64,000 nucleotides of DNA, taken from an uncultured Alistipes sp. (GTDB lineage: Bacteria; Bacteroidota; Bacteroidia; Bacteroidales; Rikenellaceae). Every line of letters begins with the position of its first letter. Within the stretch, counting starts at the first letter, position 1. Position numbers and translations under genes: made by a program. Location of the stretch: the NCBI RefSeq assembly GCF_949296715.1, contig NZ_CASFQD010000018.1:1-64000 (forward strand). Direction: 5' to 3'. This document shows positions 1 through 8,931 of the stretch, piece after piece. The notes beneath the pieces were generated by a model. It was not told where the DNA came from. It saw nothing but the letters and a program-made list of their open reading frames with translations, and did not search any database.

Positions 1-875
1 AGACGCGCCAGGCGGTCGCCCGCCACACGGTACAGCTCGCCGGCCCGGCTGCCGACGTAGACCTCGCGCCGCGCCGTATCGGCCGCAATGGCCGTCAAGG
101 TCGAGGCGGCGAAGGGTATCTCGACGACACTGCCGCCGAGCTTGTCGGCCCGCACGACGCTCCGCGGCGTGGCGCAGTAGACCGTCTCGGCATCGGCCGC
201 AAAGGCGAAGCCCGGAAGCATCGTCTCGCAGACCGTGCGGGCGCGCCGCGGCTCCTTCGCCGCCACGAAATTGAGCTGTCCGTCCGCCGCGGCGATCCAG
301 GCGTTGTCGCGGTCGTCGACATACATTGCCGTGACGTCGCCGCCGAGCACCGGCATGTCGATGAAGGCATCGACGCAGACGGGCGAAGCGTCCTCCGCGT
401 CGACGAAGCGCACGACGCCGAGCCCCGTAATGGCGACCCACGTGCCGCCGTCGCCGTCATGCAGGCAGCAGCTCGCGCGGTAATGCTTCGAATCGACCCC
501 TTCGATGAGCGACACGACATCCTCGAACTGCTCGGTGTAGCGGTTCAGGCGGTAGACGTGAAAGTTATAGGTCGTGAACCAGAGGTGTCCGTTCGAATCC
601 TCGCTCACGGAGATGAAGCGGTGGTGCGACAGCGGCGAGAAGTCACCCGGCGCCGTGCTGAAGTTCTTGAACGTGTAGCCGTCGAAGCGGCTGACCCCGT
701 ACCAGGTGCAGACCCACACGAAGCCGCGCGAATCGGTATAGATGTCCGCAATGCGGTCGTGCGTCAGTCCGTCCAGCGTGGAATAGGTTTGGAAGATGCA
801 CTGCGGGGGTGTCTCGGCGGCAGAGGCCGCCGCTCCGCAGAGCAGGATCGAAAGGGTCAGCAGCAGGCGTTTCAT
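1..875 (-). CDS. Hybrid two-component system regulator (HTCS), N-terminal part, cut by window edge
   Basis: Reading leftward from an ATG at 873-875, the frame stays open to the window edge, giving about 291 residues. It starts with a signal peptide (MKRLLLTLSILLCGAAASA). The next stretch contains the motif LTHDRIADIYTDSRGFVWV followed by GVSRFDGYTFKNF, the hallmark of the two-component regulator propeller (Reg_prop) repeats in the periplasmic sensor of HTCS proteins. Further propeller-like blades follow (HLWFTTYN, AWIAAADGQ). In this family the rest, missing here, carries a Y_Y_Y domain, a membrane segment, a histidine kinase, a receiver and an AraC-type DNA-binding domain. It sits directly downstream of pectin-degrading genes on the same strand, so it most likely senses pectic oligosaccharides and controls them. 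The kinase and DNA-binding parts cannot be seen. Confidence 0.88.
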   Translation of the reverse strand, partial: MKRLLLTLSILLCGAAASAAETPPQCIFQTYSTLDGLTHDRIADIYTDSRGFVWVCTWYGVSRFDGYTFKNFSTAPGDFSPLSHHRFISVSEDSNGHLWFTTYNFHVYRLNRYTEQFEDVVSLIEGVDSKHYRASCCLHDGDGGTWVAITGLGVVRFVDAEDASPVCVDAFIDMPVLGGDVTAMYVDDRDNAWIAAADGQLNFVAAKEPRRARTVCETMLPGFAFAADAETVYCATPRSVVRADKLGGSVVEIPFAASTLTAIAADTARREVYVGSRAGELYRVAGDRLAR

Positions 876-900
876 GAGGTCAGGCAGTTCCGGTAGAATT

Positions 901-908
901 CAAATATA
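901..908 (-). promoter_or_regulatory. -7 promoter element for the HTCS gene
   Basis: On the minus strand this reads TATATTTG, matching the Bacteroidetes sigma-ABfr -7 consensus TAnnTTTG. A TTGG lies 20 bases further upstream, close to the expected -33 position. It sits about 26 bases before the start codon, so the regulator has its own promoter beginning just after the esterase gene ends. Confidence 0.6.
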
Positions 909-914
909 CAAAAA

Positions 915-2558
915 TTATCGGGAATTGTCCAATTTTTCGAACGCGGAAAGTATCTTTCGGGCCTCCCGGGCCGAGAGCTGCCGCGACCAGCGCACGCGCC
1001 GTGCGGCGTCGGCACCGGGTCCTTCGCAGGCATATTCGGCATAGAAGGCCGTCTTGTGCGTCCGGGGCTTGTCCCAGTCGTGCCACCCTGCGGGCAGGAT
1101 ATGCGCCCCCAGGTGGCAGCGGAGGAAGACCGTCTGCGCATGGTCGCGCCACGGGCGTCCCAGGTAGCAGCGCGTGACCCCCTCGGCGGCCGTCAGGCGG
1201 CACTCCTCGAAGATCAGCCCGCACGACTGCCCGCGGCAGGTCGAGGCGGCCGTGACGTAGGAGTCGGCCAGCGAGCGTATCTCGCACCGGCGGAAGAGTG
1301 CCGACGCGGCGCCGAAGATGAAGTCGGTCGTCCCCTCGACATAGCAGTCGTCGAAGCGCATGCGGGCATTCTCTTCGACCGTCTCGCCGTCGCGGTTGCC
1401 CGAGGCGTAGAGGTAGAGCGTGTCCTGATTGCCCAGAAAGCGGCAGCCGATGAAGCGCAGCCCGTCTCCCAGGCACTGCACGGCCACGGCCTGCCCTACC
1501 CTTCCGGCCGTATTCTCGAAGGTGATGTTGCGCACGGTCCAGCCGTCACCGCCGAAGTAGACGGTCGCCGAACCCGACGTGCCGAGCGGACGGCCCGTCG
1601 AGCCGATGCGCGCAGCGTAGTCGTCCCACGAGATGCGCACCTCGCCGCGGCCGTCGAGCGCCACCAGCCGCTTGGTCGCCGGAATGGAGACCTTCTCGCG
1701 GTAGAGCCCTTCGCAGATGAGCACGCGCGTCGTGTCGCGTCCGAAGTCGGGAATGGCGGCGACCGCTTCGCGCAGCGTGAAGAAGTCGCCCGAGCCGTCC
1801 TTCGCCACGACGAAATCGTAATCGACCCGGTGCGCCCCCAGTGCGGGAAACACCCGGCACACCTCGTCGGCCACCATGCTGGCCACGGTGCGGGCGCCCC
1901 GCACGTTGAGGTGCGTGTCGTCCTGCCGTCCGTCGGGATAGAGCGGGCAGACGCCCGGCTCGACCCACATGAAATACCCCTTCGAGGCCTCGTCGCCGAG
2001 CGACGACACCCACTCGCGCGTCCGGGGCTCCATGTCGAGCAGCGGCACACGCTCCTCCGCAGCCACGCGCCGCACGGCGGCGGGATACTCCCCGTGGGTG
2101 TCCGTCAGCTCGCCGTCGACAAAGCGGCGCCGCACGACGGAGGTGAGCAGCACCGGCTCGGCCCCCCGTTCCCGCGCCTCGCGCACGTAGCGCCGCAGGT
2201 TCCCGGCATAGTCCGCAGGCGAGGAGTAGCGCGCCGGGTCGGCGATCTTCTGGTCGTTGTGGCCGAACTGGATGAAGACGTAGTCACCCGGCCGCAGTTT
2301 CGACAGGACCACATCCCAGCGCCCCTCGTCGCGGAACGATTTGGTCGAACGGCCGTTCACGGCGTGGTTCTCGACCGTCACCGAAGCGTCGAACAGCGGG
2401 GCGAACATGTGTCCCCAGCCCCGTTCGGGATTTTGCTTCTTCAGCTCCTTCGTGGCGCAGGTCGAGTCCCCGATAAGGAAGACCCGCAGCGAGTCCTGCC
2501 CCGCGGCGGGGAGGACGGCCAGCAGCAGGGCCGCCAGCAAGGCATGACGCAGTTTCAT
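915..2558 (-). CDS. Secreted pectin esterase fusion: SGNH acetylesterase (CE12-like) + pectin methylesterase (CE8)
   Basis: This 547-residue protein has a signal peptide (about 1-20) and two catalytic domains. Residues 24-240 are an SGNH/GDSL hydrolase like rhamnogalacturonan acetylesterase (CE12): GDST with Ser32, GHND at 99-102, and the Asp-x-x-His pair DDTH at 213-216. Residues 247-545 are a pectinesterase right-handed beta-helix (CE8): NQDT at 377-380, TDFIFG at 411-416 with the likely nucleophile Asp412, and LGRPW at 466-470 with the conserved Arg. All expected catalytic residues are present. Together the domains would remove acetyl and methyl esters from pectin, exposing galacturonan to the neighbouring lyase and GH28. 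It lies 70 bases after the pectate lyase gene and just before the HTCS gene. Confidence 0.92.
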   Translation of the reverse strand: MKLRHALLAALLLAVLPAAGQDSLRVFLIGDSTCATKELKKQNPERGWGHMFAPLFDASVTVENHAVNGRSTKSFRDEGRWDVVLSKLRPGDYVFIQFGHNDQKIADPARYSSPADYAGNLRRYVREARERGAEPVLLTSVVRRRFVDGELTDTHGEYPAAVRRVAAEERVPLLDMEPRTREWVSSLGDEASKGYFMWVEPGVCPLYPDGRQDDTHLNVRGARTVASMVADEVCRVFPALGAHRVDYDFVVAKDGSGDFFTLREAVAAIPDFGRDTTRVLICEGLYREKVSIPATKRLVALDGRGEVRISWDDYAARIGSTGRPLGTSGSATVYFGGDGWTVRNITFENTAGRVGQAVAVQCLGDGLRFIGCRFLGNQDTLYLYASGNRDGETVEENARMRFDDCYVEGTTDFIFGAASALFRRCEIRSLADSYVTAASTCRGQSCGLIFEECRLTAAEGVTRCYLGRPWRDHAQTVFLRCHLGAHILPAGWHDWDKPRTHKTAFYAEYACEGPGADAARRVRWSRQLSAREARKILSAFEKLDNSR

Positions 2559-2628
2559 AGATCACATCGCTTTATACGACAGATGAGAGGTGTTGCCCCC
2601 TCATCCGCCGATTTCACATTCCGAACGA

Positions 2629-4518
2629 TCAGTCAAGAGCCGTGTAGGTTCCGCCGGCCACCTGGGCCGCCGTGATGTCCTTGACCAGGTAGTGGAGGTA
2701 GACCTCCAGGTTGGAATAGAGCCCCTGCGGATCGAGCGTCTTGGCCGCAGCGTCCGACGCGTCGTTCTTGTCGAGGCCGAGCAGCTCCTCGTAGTAGTCG
2801 GGAATGCCGTCGCCGTCCGTGTCGGTTGCCGCGCGGGCGATCTCCTCGTCGGTGGCCGTCAGCACGGGCCAGCCGCCCACATCCTCCTGCGTGTCGATCA
2901 GACCGCCCGTCGAGCCGTTGCTGCCCGTGTAGGTGGCCTTGCCCGCACGGGCATCGCTTATCACGCGCGTATCGACCGCATCGCGGCGCAGCGAGGCACC
3001 CACATACGCGAGCACGCGCTCGTAGGCATCGGCCACGGGGTGCGTCGTCGTGTAGCACGTCGTCGCATCGTCGGCCTTGATCGAGAGCGGCGCCGTCAGA
3101 TGGCCCGCCTCCGTTGAGGGGTTCGTGCCGTACTTCGACTGGTCGTGGTACGAGACGCCGCCGTTCCAGTTGTCGCTGTTGAGCGCCGAGGCGTAGCTGC
3201 CGGCGTGGTAGTTGTCCTCCATGTAGATGCGCGGATAGGCCGAGCCCATGTCGAACGAGGAGTTGTACCAGTAGGCATCGACGAAGTACTTGCGCTGCTT
3301 CGAGGCCGGGCCGGGCTTATAGTAGTTGCCCACGAGGTTGTAGCTGCCGTCCTCGCCGCCGTAGGTCGAGTTGTCACCCCAGTTGTAGATCACGTTGTTG
3401 CGCAGGTCGACGTTGCCGCGGTGTGTCGGGCGGTAGTCGGTCGATCCGTTGACGTAGATGCCCGGGTGGTCGATGCGCGCGTTGCGACTGTCGTGGTCGG
3501 CGAGCATGTTGTGGTGGAACGATGCGTTGCGGCCGCCCCACAGGCCGCCGTAGCCGTGCTTGCCCTTGCCGTGGATCGAGTTGCGCAGGCTTTCCGAGAG
3601 CAGGCACCACTGCATCGTGAAGTTGCGGTTGGCATAGAACGACGCGCACTCGTCGGTCGACCACGACATGGTGCAGTGGTCGAGGATCAGGTTCTCGTTG
3701 TAGCGGCCCCAGATGGCGTCGTCCTCCGACTTGGCGACATCGCCCATGCGGAAACGCAGGTAGCGGATGATGACGTTGTCGGCCTTCACCTGCACGGAGT
3801 GGTCACGCAGGCAGATGCCGTCGCCCGGCGCGGTCTGGCCGGCGATGGTCAGGTTGTCGTTCTTGATCTCGAGCGTCTTCGTCAGGCGGATCGTACCGCA
3901 GACGTCGAAGACGATGATGCGCGCACCCGACTGGCTGACAGCATGGCGCAGCGTGCCGACCGAGCCGTCGTCGTCGAGTTTGGTCACGTGGTAGACCTTG
4001 CCGCCGCGGCCGCCCGTGACGTACATGCCGCCACCCTCGGCGCCGGGGAAGGCGCGGATCACGCCGTCGTCCTCACCGGCCAGCGGCAGACCGACATCCA
4101 CGCCCGGCTGGGGATCGGGGTTGGGGTCGTCACCGCCGTTTTCGGTCGACACCTCGACGAACTCCGAGAAGTCGGAGTCCTTCCACTCGTTCGTGCCGAC
4201 GGGAGCCGTCGCGCGCACGCGAACCTTGTAGAGGACGTCCTCCTCGAGGGCAAAGTCGTGCGAACTCTGACGCGTGGTGGCCGTCTCGAGCGGCGTCTCG
4301 GCACCATCCTTGTAAAATTCATAGGTGAAACGCACGTTGGTGACATTCTCGGAGATGCTCCAGCGTACGTTGGCCGTCAGGTCCGACACCGTCACGGTGA
4401 CCGTCGGCACAGGCAGTGTCTTGGCTCCGTCGTTCTGAGTCTCCTCGGCGGAGTTGCTGCTGCATGCCGCCAGGCAGAACAGCACACTCAACACAATGCA
4501 ATGAATGCAACGATTCAT
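2629..4518 (-). CDS. Pectate lyase (PL1) surface lipoprotein with FN3-like and calcium-binding regions
   Basis: This 629-residue lipoprotein has a signal peptide ending in a lipobox (LAAC, Cys19). Residues 35-125 look like a fibronectin type III or related beta-sandwich. A Pro/Asp-rich linker (about 128-142) leads to a parallel beta-helix lyase domain (about 155-480): AFPGAEGGG at the start, IIVFDVCGTI, ILDHCTMSWSTDE, and NARIDHPG near 347-354, typical of PL1. The C-terminus has DTDGDGIPDYYEELLG, a calcium-binding type 3-like repeat. PL1 enzymes cleave de-esterified polygalacturonate by beta-elimination with calcium. The gene starts 25 bases after the GH28 gene ends, so the two are probably co-transcribed. 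The lipid anchor suggests the enzyme acts at the cell surface. Confidence 0.92.
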   Translation of the reverse strand: MNRCIHCIVLSVLFCLAACSSNSAEETQNDGAKTLPVPTVTVTVSDLTANVRWSISENVTNVRFTYEFYKDGAETPLETATTRQSSHDFALEEDVLYKVRVRATAPVGTNEWKDSDFSEFVEVSTENGGDDPNPDPQPGVDVGLPLAGEDDGVIRAFPGAEGGGMYVTGGRGGKVYHVTKLDDDGSVGTLRHAVSQSGARIIVFDVCGTIRLTKTLEIKNDNLTIAGQTAPGDGICLRDHSVQVKADNVIIRYLRFRMGDVAKSEDDAIWGRYNENLILDHCTMSWSTDECASFYANRNFTMQWCLLSESLRNSIHGKGKHGYGGLWGGRNASFHHNMLADHDSRNARIDHPGIYVNGSTDYRPTHRGNVDLRNNVIYNWGDNSTYGGEDGSYNLVGNYYKPGPASKQRKYFVDAYWYNSSFDMGSAYPRIYMEDNYHAGSYASALNSDNWNGGVSYHDQSKYGTNPSTEAGHLTAPLSIKADDATTCYTTTHPVADAYERVLAYVGASLRRDAVDTRVISDARAGKATYTGSNGSTGGLIDTQEDVGGWPVLTATDEEIARAATDTDGDGIPDYYEELLGLDKNDASDAAAKTLDPQGLYSNLEVYLHYLVKDITAAQVAGGTYTALD

Positions 4519-4543
4519 AATTTCGATCTCTGTTTATTTGAAG

Positions 4544-6223
4544 TTAGTTGATTGCCACCTGCTCCACGGCGCTCTTCGAAAGCCGGGCGTTCGCCGCGCC
4601 GATCTGCGCCGACCGCACCTCAATCGCCCGGTTGCGGCTGCCCGTCACCTCGAGGGCCGTCTCCAGCCCCTCGGGGCATGCGAACCCTTCGGCCGTAAAG
4701 TTCTTCACGTTGTTGAGCATCAGTGCCGGGCCCTCTTCGGGAACGACCTGCACGTTGCGCAGCACGACGTCCGACGACTCGTTGATCCGGGCACCCGTGC
4801 GGGCGTAGATCTGCGTATTCTCGACGGTCACGTGCTCGACGTTCATCTCCGGCAGGCCGTTGAAGTACATCGCGCGGTTGGCGCCGCGGCACCAGACGTT
4901 GCGGATATGGATGTTGCGGAAGGCCGGCGTGGTCTCGTCCACGGGCTTCGCCTCGAGGTCCGTAGGCTCGGCCTCGGGCCCCTCGGCCCGCGCCTCCGAG
5001 GCGGACTTGCCCCCGTAGAAGAGGTCGAACAGCAGCGGTTCCTGCAGGATGTTGTTCATGGCGATGTCCTCGATGTGGATGTTCTCGACGACGCCGCCGC
5101 GGCCGCGCGTCGACTTGAAGCGCAGGCCGACGTCCGTGCCGGAGAAGATGCAGTTCGAGACCTTGACGTTGCGCACGCCTCCGGACATCTCGCTGCCCAC
5201 GACGAAGCCGCCGTGGCCGTGGAAGACGATGCAGTTATCCACGAGGATGTTCTCGCACGGGATGCCGCGGTCGCGGCCCGCCTTGTCCTTGCCGCTCTTG
5301 ATGCAGATGCCGTCATCGCCCACGTCGAAACGCGAATTGGTCACCAGGACATTCTTGCACGACTCGATGTCGATGCCGTCGCTGTTCTGTGCATAATCCG
5401 GGCAGCGGACCGTGATGTTGTTGACGATCAGGTTCGTGCACATGGCCGGGTGGATGTTCCAGCAGGGGGAGTTCTGGAAGGTGACATCCTCGAGCAGGAC
5501 ATTTTCGCAGTGGTGGATCGAGACCATCACCGGACGCAGGAAATCGTGCATGCGCTCGAAATCCTCGCGCGTCTTGGCCCACGTCGAGACGTTCTGGTCT
5601 GCCCCCGACGTGGCGCCGAACTTGTAGCTTTCCGACGGATACCACGTCTTGCCGTCATCCGAAAGCACGCCGCCGCTGCTGATCTTCTCCTTCCACTGAC
5701 GGGGGTTGAGCTTGTCGTACTTCACGGCACGCCATGCATCGCCGTTTCCGTCGATGACGCCGCGGCCCGTGATGGCGACGTTCTTCACGCCGCGCGCCGA
5801 GAGGGGCGACTGGCAGCGCCACGTATCGAGCCCCTCGAAAGTGGTCTCGACCAGCGGATAGAGGCTCTTGTCATTGCTGAAGACGATGACGGCGTTCTGC
5901 TCGAGATGCAGCTCGATGTTGTCCTTGAGCACGATGGGGCCCGTGTACCAAACCCCTTCGGGCACGACGACACGGCCGCCGCCCTGCCGCACGAGCGACT
6001 CGATCGCATCGGCGAAGGCCTGCGTCGAGAGGGTGCAGCCGTCGCCCACGCCGCCGAAGTCGGCGACGCTGACCGAACGGTCGGGAATCGAGGGACGGGA
6101 GACGTCCGACAGCGAGAAGGGAAGCCCGGCATCGGACGAGACGCCCGCAGCATCTGTCCCGCAGCTTGCGGCGGAGAGCATGGCCCCCGCCAAAGCGTAC
6201 AACATGACGTGTTTGAAGTTCAT
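4544..6223 (-). CDS. Polygalacturonase-type glycoside hydrolase, family GH28, lipoprotein
   Basis: This 559-residue protein has a lipoprotein signal (SAASC, Cys21) and one right-handed beta-helix. The GH28 signature residues are in order: NSDGIDI at 280-286, GDDGICIK at 302-309 (catalytic aspartates 282, 303 and 304), HGHGG at 335-339 and RFKS at 368-371. The N-terminal VSVADFGGVGDG is the usual start of the helix. GH28 enzymes hydrolyse alpha-1,4-galacturonan, rhamnogalacturonan or related linkages; which one cannot be told here. The gene follows a promoter-like element at 6274-6281 and precedes the PL1 gene by 25 bases, placing it in the pectin cluster. Confidence 0.93.
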   Translation of the reverse strand: MNFKHVMLYALAGAMLSAASCGTDAAGVSSDAGLPFSLSDVSRPSIPDRSVSVADFGGVGDGCTLSTQAFADAIESLVRQGGGRVVVPEGVWYTGPIVLKDNIELHLEQNAVIVFSNDKSLYPLVETTFEGLDTWRCQSPLSARGVKNVAITGRGVIDGNGDAWRAVKYDKLNPRQWKEKISSGGVLSDDGKTWYPSESYKFGATSGADQNVSTWAKTREDFERMHDFLRPVMVSIHHCENVLLEDVTFQNSPCWNIHPAMCTNLIVNNITVRCPDYAQNSDGIDIESCKNVLVTNSRFDVGDDGICIKSGKDKAGRDRGIPCENILVDNCIVFHGHGGFVVGSEMSGGVRNVKVSNCIFSGTDVGLRFKSTRGRGGVVENIHIEDIAMNNILQEPLLFDLFYGGKSASEARAEGPEAEPTDLEAKPVDETTPAFRNIHIRNVWCRGANRAMYFNGLPEMNVEHVTVENTQIYARTGARINESSDVVLRNVQVVPEEGPALMLNNVKNFTAEGFACPEGLETALEVTGSRNRAIEVRSAQIGAANARLSKSAVEQVAIN

Positions 6224-6273
6224 AAGGCAGTCAGGTTTTACTTTCGTATGGTTGATTCGTAATTTCAGGTATA

Positions 6274-6281
6274 CAAAAGTA
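6274..6281 (-). promoter_or_regulatory. -7 promoter element upstream of the GH28 gene
   Basis: The minus strand reads TACTTTTG, matching TAnnTTTG, about 50 bases before the GH28 start codon. No clear -33 TTTG is seen. It suggests that GH28, PL1 and the fusion esterase can be transcribed separately from the DUF4861 and esterase genes. Confidence 0.5.
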
Positions 6282-6310
6282 GAACGATCCCGCCCATTGA
6301 ACAGGGATTT

Positions 6311-6340
6311 TTTGACGCAAACGATGTATTTTTCGTCAAA
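6311..6340. repeat. 7-bp inverted repeat TTTGACG-N16-CGTCAAA
   Basis: Perfect half-sites lie at 6311-6317 and 6334-6340 in the gap between the DUF4861 stop and the GH28 promoter. It may be an operator for the HTCS or another regulator, or a short stem. No U-tract follows on the minus strand, so it is not a standard terminator. Confidence 0.4.
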
Positions 6341-6341
6341 T

Positions 6342-7514
6342 CTACCGCAGACGCTCCACCACGACGGGTGCAGCGGCCCGCCGCACGGCCTCCAGTACGC
6401 CCGTGAGCATCGCCTCGTCGCTCACGTCCTCGAGCCAGCGGCTCTTGCGCCACCACATGTCGAAGACGTAGTCGATGTGCCCGCGTTCGTCGGGCGCAAG
6501 CAGCCAGAGGTAGCTGGTCTTGTCCTCCGCATCGGCGCGCACCTGCCCGGCCGGCACGGCCACGGCCAGCGCCACGCGCTCGCGCTCCCACTTCAGGGTG
6601 TCGTTCTCCGGGAAGTCGCACCCCACCGCCGCCATGGCATTGCCCACGCGCAGGAAGCTGTTGCCGGCCATCTTCATCACGCCGGTCGTGAAGAGCAGCC
6701 CGTCGCTGTCGCCCTCGATGCGGTTCTCGACCTGCACGTCGCTGTGGCCCGCATAGAGGATGTAGCGCGAGACCATGCCGATGCGGCGTCCGCCGTAGCT
6801 CCACCCCTCGACGGCCATCTCGACCACCGTGCGCACAGGCCCCCGGGCGAGGATGCGCGCCTCGCGGCGGTCGAACTCCGTGATGTGGATCATCCTGCCC
6901 TTGTCGGCGTCCCACCCCTTGAGGGTCCCGACGCCCACCGAGCCGAAGACACGCAGGTTGTCGTGGCCGTATCCGGCCGCGAGCTGCTCGTCCGAAGGAT
7001 ACCACATCGTCTCGGCCAGCTCCAGCCGCGGGCTCTTTTTACCATAGGTGTCGATTGTCTGCTTCTTGTCGAAATAGATGCGGTAGGCGGCATACTCCGA
7101 CTCGAAGGCCGGGCCGTGGTGGTGCAGCCGGTGGTACATGTTGTCGCGATCGGACGCGACGGTGTCCGCGGCGCGGAGGCTCTTGTCCTCGTTCTTGAGC
7201 CACATCTGGGCATGCACGCGCGCGGGATACTCCCGCCGCGCAGGCTCCGACGACCACTCGACGCGGAACTTGCGCGTGCCGTCGACGTCGGCCACGAAGG
7301 CCAGCTCGCGCAGCGGCGCATCGAGCTGCGAGGGTATCTCCCGCCCGCCGCTGCGCACCACGGCGCTCACGGCCCAGTCGGGCACGTCGCGGATCACCAC
7401 GGGACACTGCGTCCGCCGGCCGTCGACCGTCACGCGGTAGACATCCCGGCGGGTTTCGGCGCGGAGGCTTCCGACGAAGCAGAGCGCCAGCATGAGAATC
7501 GTCAATCGTTTCAT
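6342..7514 (-). CDS. DUF4861 family secreted protein of the pectin cluster
   Basis: This 390-residue protein begins with a signal peptide (MKRLTILMLALCFVGSLRA). The body resembles DUF4861 proteins: RRIGMVSRYILYAGHSDVQ and the stretch after it (ENRIEGDSDGLLFTTGVMKM), then YVFDMWW. These are secreted Bacteroidetes proteins often encoded beside pectin or rhamnogalacturonan enzymes. Their reaction is not established, though the fold suggests a carbohydrate-active beta-sandwich. The gene starts 2 bases after the esterase gene ends, so the two are almost certainly co-transcribed. I assign the family from sequence features and cannot name a catalytic residue. Confidence 0.8.
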   Translation of the reverse strand: MKRLTILMLALCFVGSLRAETRRDVYRVTVDGRRTQCPVVIRDVPDWAVSAVVRSGGREIPSQLDAPLRELAFVADVDGTRKFRVEWSSEPARREYPARVHAQMWLKNEDKSLRAADTVASDRDNMYHRLHHHGPAFESEYAAYRIYFDKKQTIDTYGKKSPRLELAETMWYPSDEQLAAGYGHDNLRVFGSVGVGTLKGWDADKGRMIHITEFDRREARILARGPVRTVVEMAVEGWSYGGRRIGMVSRYILYAGHSDVQVENRIEGDSDGLLFTTGVMKMAGNSFLRVGNAMAAVGCDFPENDTLKWERERVALAVAVPAGQVRADAEDKTSYLWLLAPDERGHIDYVFDMWWRKSRWLEDVSDEAMLTGVLEAVRRAAAPVVVERLR

Positions 7515-7516
7515 CG

Positions 7517-8908
7517 TTATTCCGTTTTTTCAAGTTTTCCGAGCATCGCTTCCAGTTCCCCGCGGCTGCGCACCGCCCCGGCGGGCAGCCCGTCCGCAAA
7601 CGAGCGCAGCGCCTCTTCGGACTGCACGCTCACGCGCGTCTCGTCCGCCCGCGCAAGGTCGAGCCCCAGCGTTCGGGCAAAAAATTCATAGACCGCCCGG
7701 CGCTTGTTCACGCCGTAGTCGTGGCGCTCGTCGGGGAAATGGGCATTCTCCACCCGCTCCGCCGCACCGCAAAAGCCCCAGATACGTTGCAGATAGGGAT
7801 ATTCCAACATGGGATAGGTCGCCGTCCAGTCGCCGCCGTCGCTCACCGTCAGCACGGGCTTCGGGGCCATCGCCGCGGCCAAAATCTCGGGCATGCAGCT
7901 CCCGCCGGCGGCCAGCGCCACGGGACGCCCGCTCTCGCACGGGCAGCCGCCGTCGAAGTGTGAGACCAGATGCACCACGGGTGCCAGCACGGCGAAGCGC
8001 GGCTCCACAATGGCCAGCAGCAGGGCGTGCGTCGCGCCGCCCGAGCCGCCCGTCGCCGCCATGCGTGCCGTGTCGATGTCACGGCGCGCGGAGACGATCC
8101 ACCGCGTCACGGCCTTCGACCAGAGCACCTGCATCTGCATGGCGTAGACCGTCGTGTGGGCCTCGCGCCCGACCTGCCGTTCGGAGTCGCCCCAGCCGAA
8201 GATGTCCATGTCGACGGCCACGGCGCCCATGCGGGCGAAGGTGGCCATGCGCAGCTGCTGGTCCGAACGGTAACGCCCGCCCTCCCAATGCCCTGCGGGC
8301 GAGACGATGAGCGGATGGCGGCCGCGCGCCAGCGGCGCATAGACCGTGCCGCAGACATAGAGCCCGGGCAGCGTCTCGAGGGCGTAGTTCTGCGTCGTGT
8401 AGCCGTCGTGGCGGACGACGCGCCCCAGCCGGATGTCGGGCCGGGCAACCAGCGCCCGCTCGAAGGGTTCGAGGTCAAGGATTTCACGCACGCCGTCGAG
8501 CACCTCTACGCGGCGCCGCGCCCACGCCGCACTGTCGGCATACTGCGCCGAGAGCCAGGCCAGGAGCTTGCGGCCGTCGTCGGGCGTGCGGCGGTAGTAT
8601 TCGTAAGGCTGGACGACGATCCGCCCTTCGTGCTTCGCATCGCGGGCCCAGACGAGGTCCAGCGGACGGAGCAGGTTGTCGAGCGTCTCGTCGAGCGAAT
8701 AGGGCCTCAGGCGGAAGTCGGCACAACGGGCCACGACGGTATCCGCGGCGAAGCGCTTGCAGCGAATCTGCACGCCGAAACGGGCAGCCACCTCGTCGAG
8801 CACCCCGTCGAGCGGACGGTCAAACCGCTCCGCGGCAACAGGCTGCGCCGCGACGCCGACACCCGCACAAAGGGCACACGCAAGGAGAATGAAACGCAGG
8901 AATTTCAC
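7517..8908 (-). CDS. Alpha/beta-hydrolase carbohydrate esterase with an N-terminal STN domain
   Basis: This 463-residue secreted protein has a signal peptide (about 1-21). Residues 28-102 fit an STN (secretin/TonB short N-terminal) domain: FDRPLDGVLDEVAARFGVQI, then SLDETLDNLLRPLDLVW and a final IVVQPYEYY strand. Residues 150-440 are an alpha/beta hydrolase with nucleophile elbow TGGSGG (Ser289), a possible acid around Asp357-Asp360 and the likely catalytic His in ERHDYG (His396). It resembles acetylxylan esterase or pectin esterase-like Bacteroidetes enzymes (CE7- or CE19-like; family not resolved). It is the first gene of the pectin cluster and has its own promoter. An STN domain on a soluble esterase is unusual, since the domain is best known in TonB-dependent transducers and secretins. 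Confidence 0.8.
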   Translation of the reverse strand: MKFLRFILLACALCAGVGVAAQPVAAERFDRPLDGVLDEVAARFGVQIRCKRFAADTVVARCADFRLRPYSLDETLDNLLRPLDLVWARDAKHEGRIVVQPYEYYRRTPDDGRKLLAWLSAQYADSAAWARRRVEVLDGVREILDLEPFERALVARPDIRLGRVVRHDGYTTQNYALETLPGLYVCGTVYAPLARGRHPLIVSPAGHWEGGRYRSDQQLRMATFARMGAVAVDMDIFGWGDSERQVGREAHTTVYAMQMQVLWSKAVTRWIVSARRDIDTARMAATGGSGGATHALLLAIVEPRFAVLAPVVHLVSHFDGGCPCESGRPVALAAGGSCMPEILAAAMAPKPVLTVSDGGDWTATYPMLEYPYLQRIWGFCGAAERVENAHFPDERHDYGVNKRRAVYEFFARTLGLDLARADETRVSVQSEEALRSFADGLPAGAVRSRGELEAMLGKLEKTE

Positions 8909-8931
8909 CGGTTCGGAGTTTGGGGATGATG

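Noticed and set aside
7517..8908. The STN-esterase as a TonB-dependent receptor fragment
   Set aside because: There is no plug or barrel, and the hydrolase part is complete with nucleophile and His in order.
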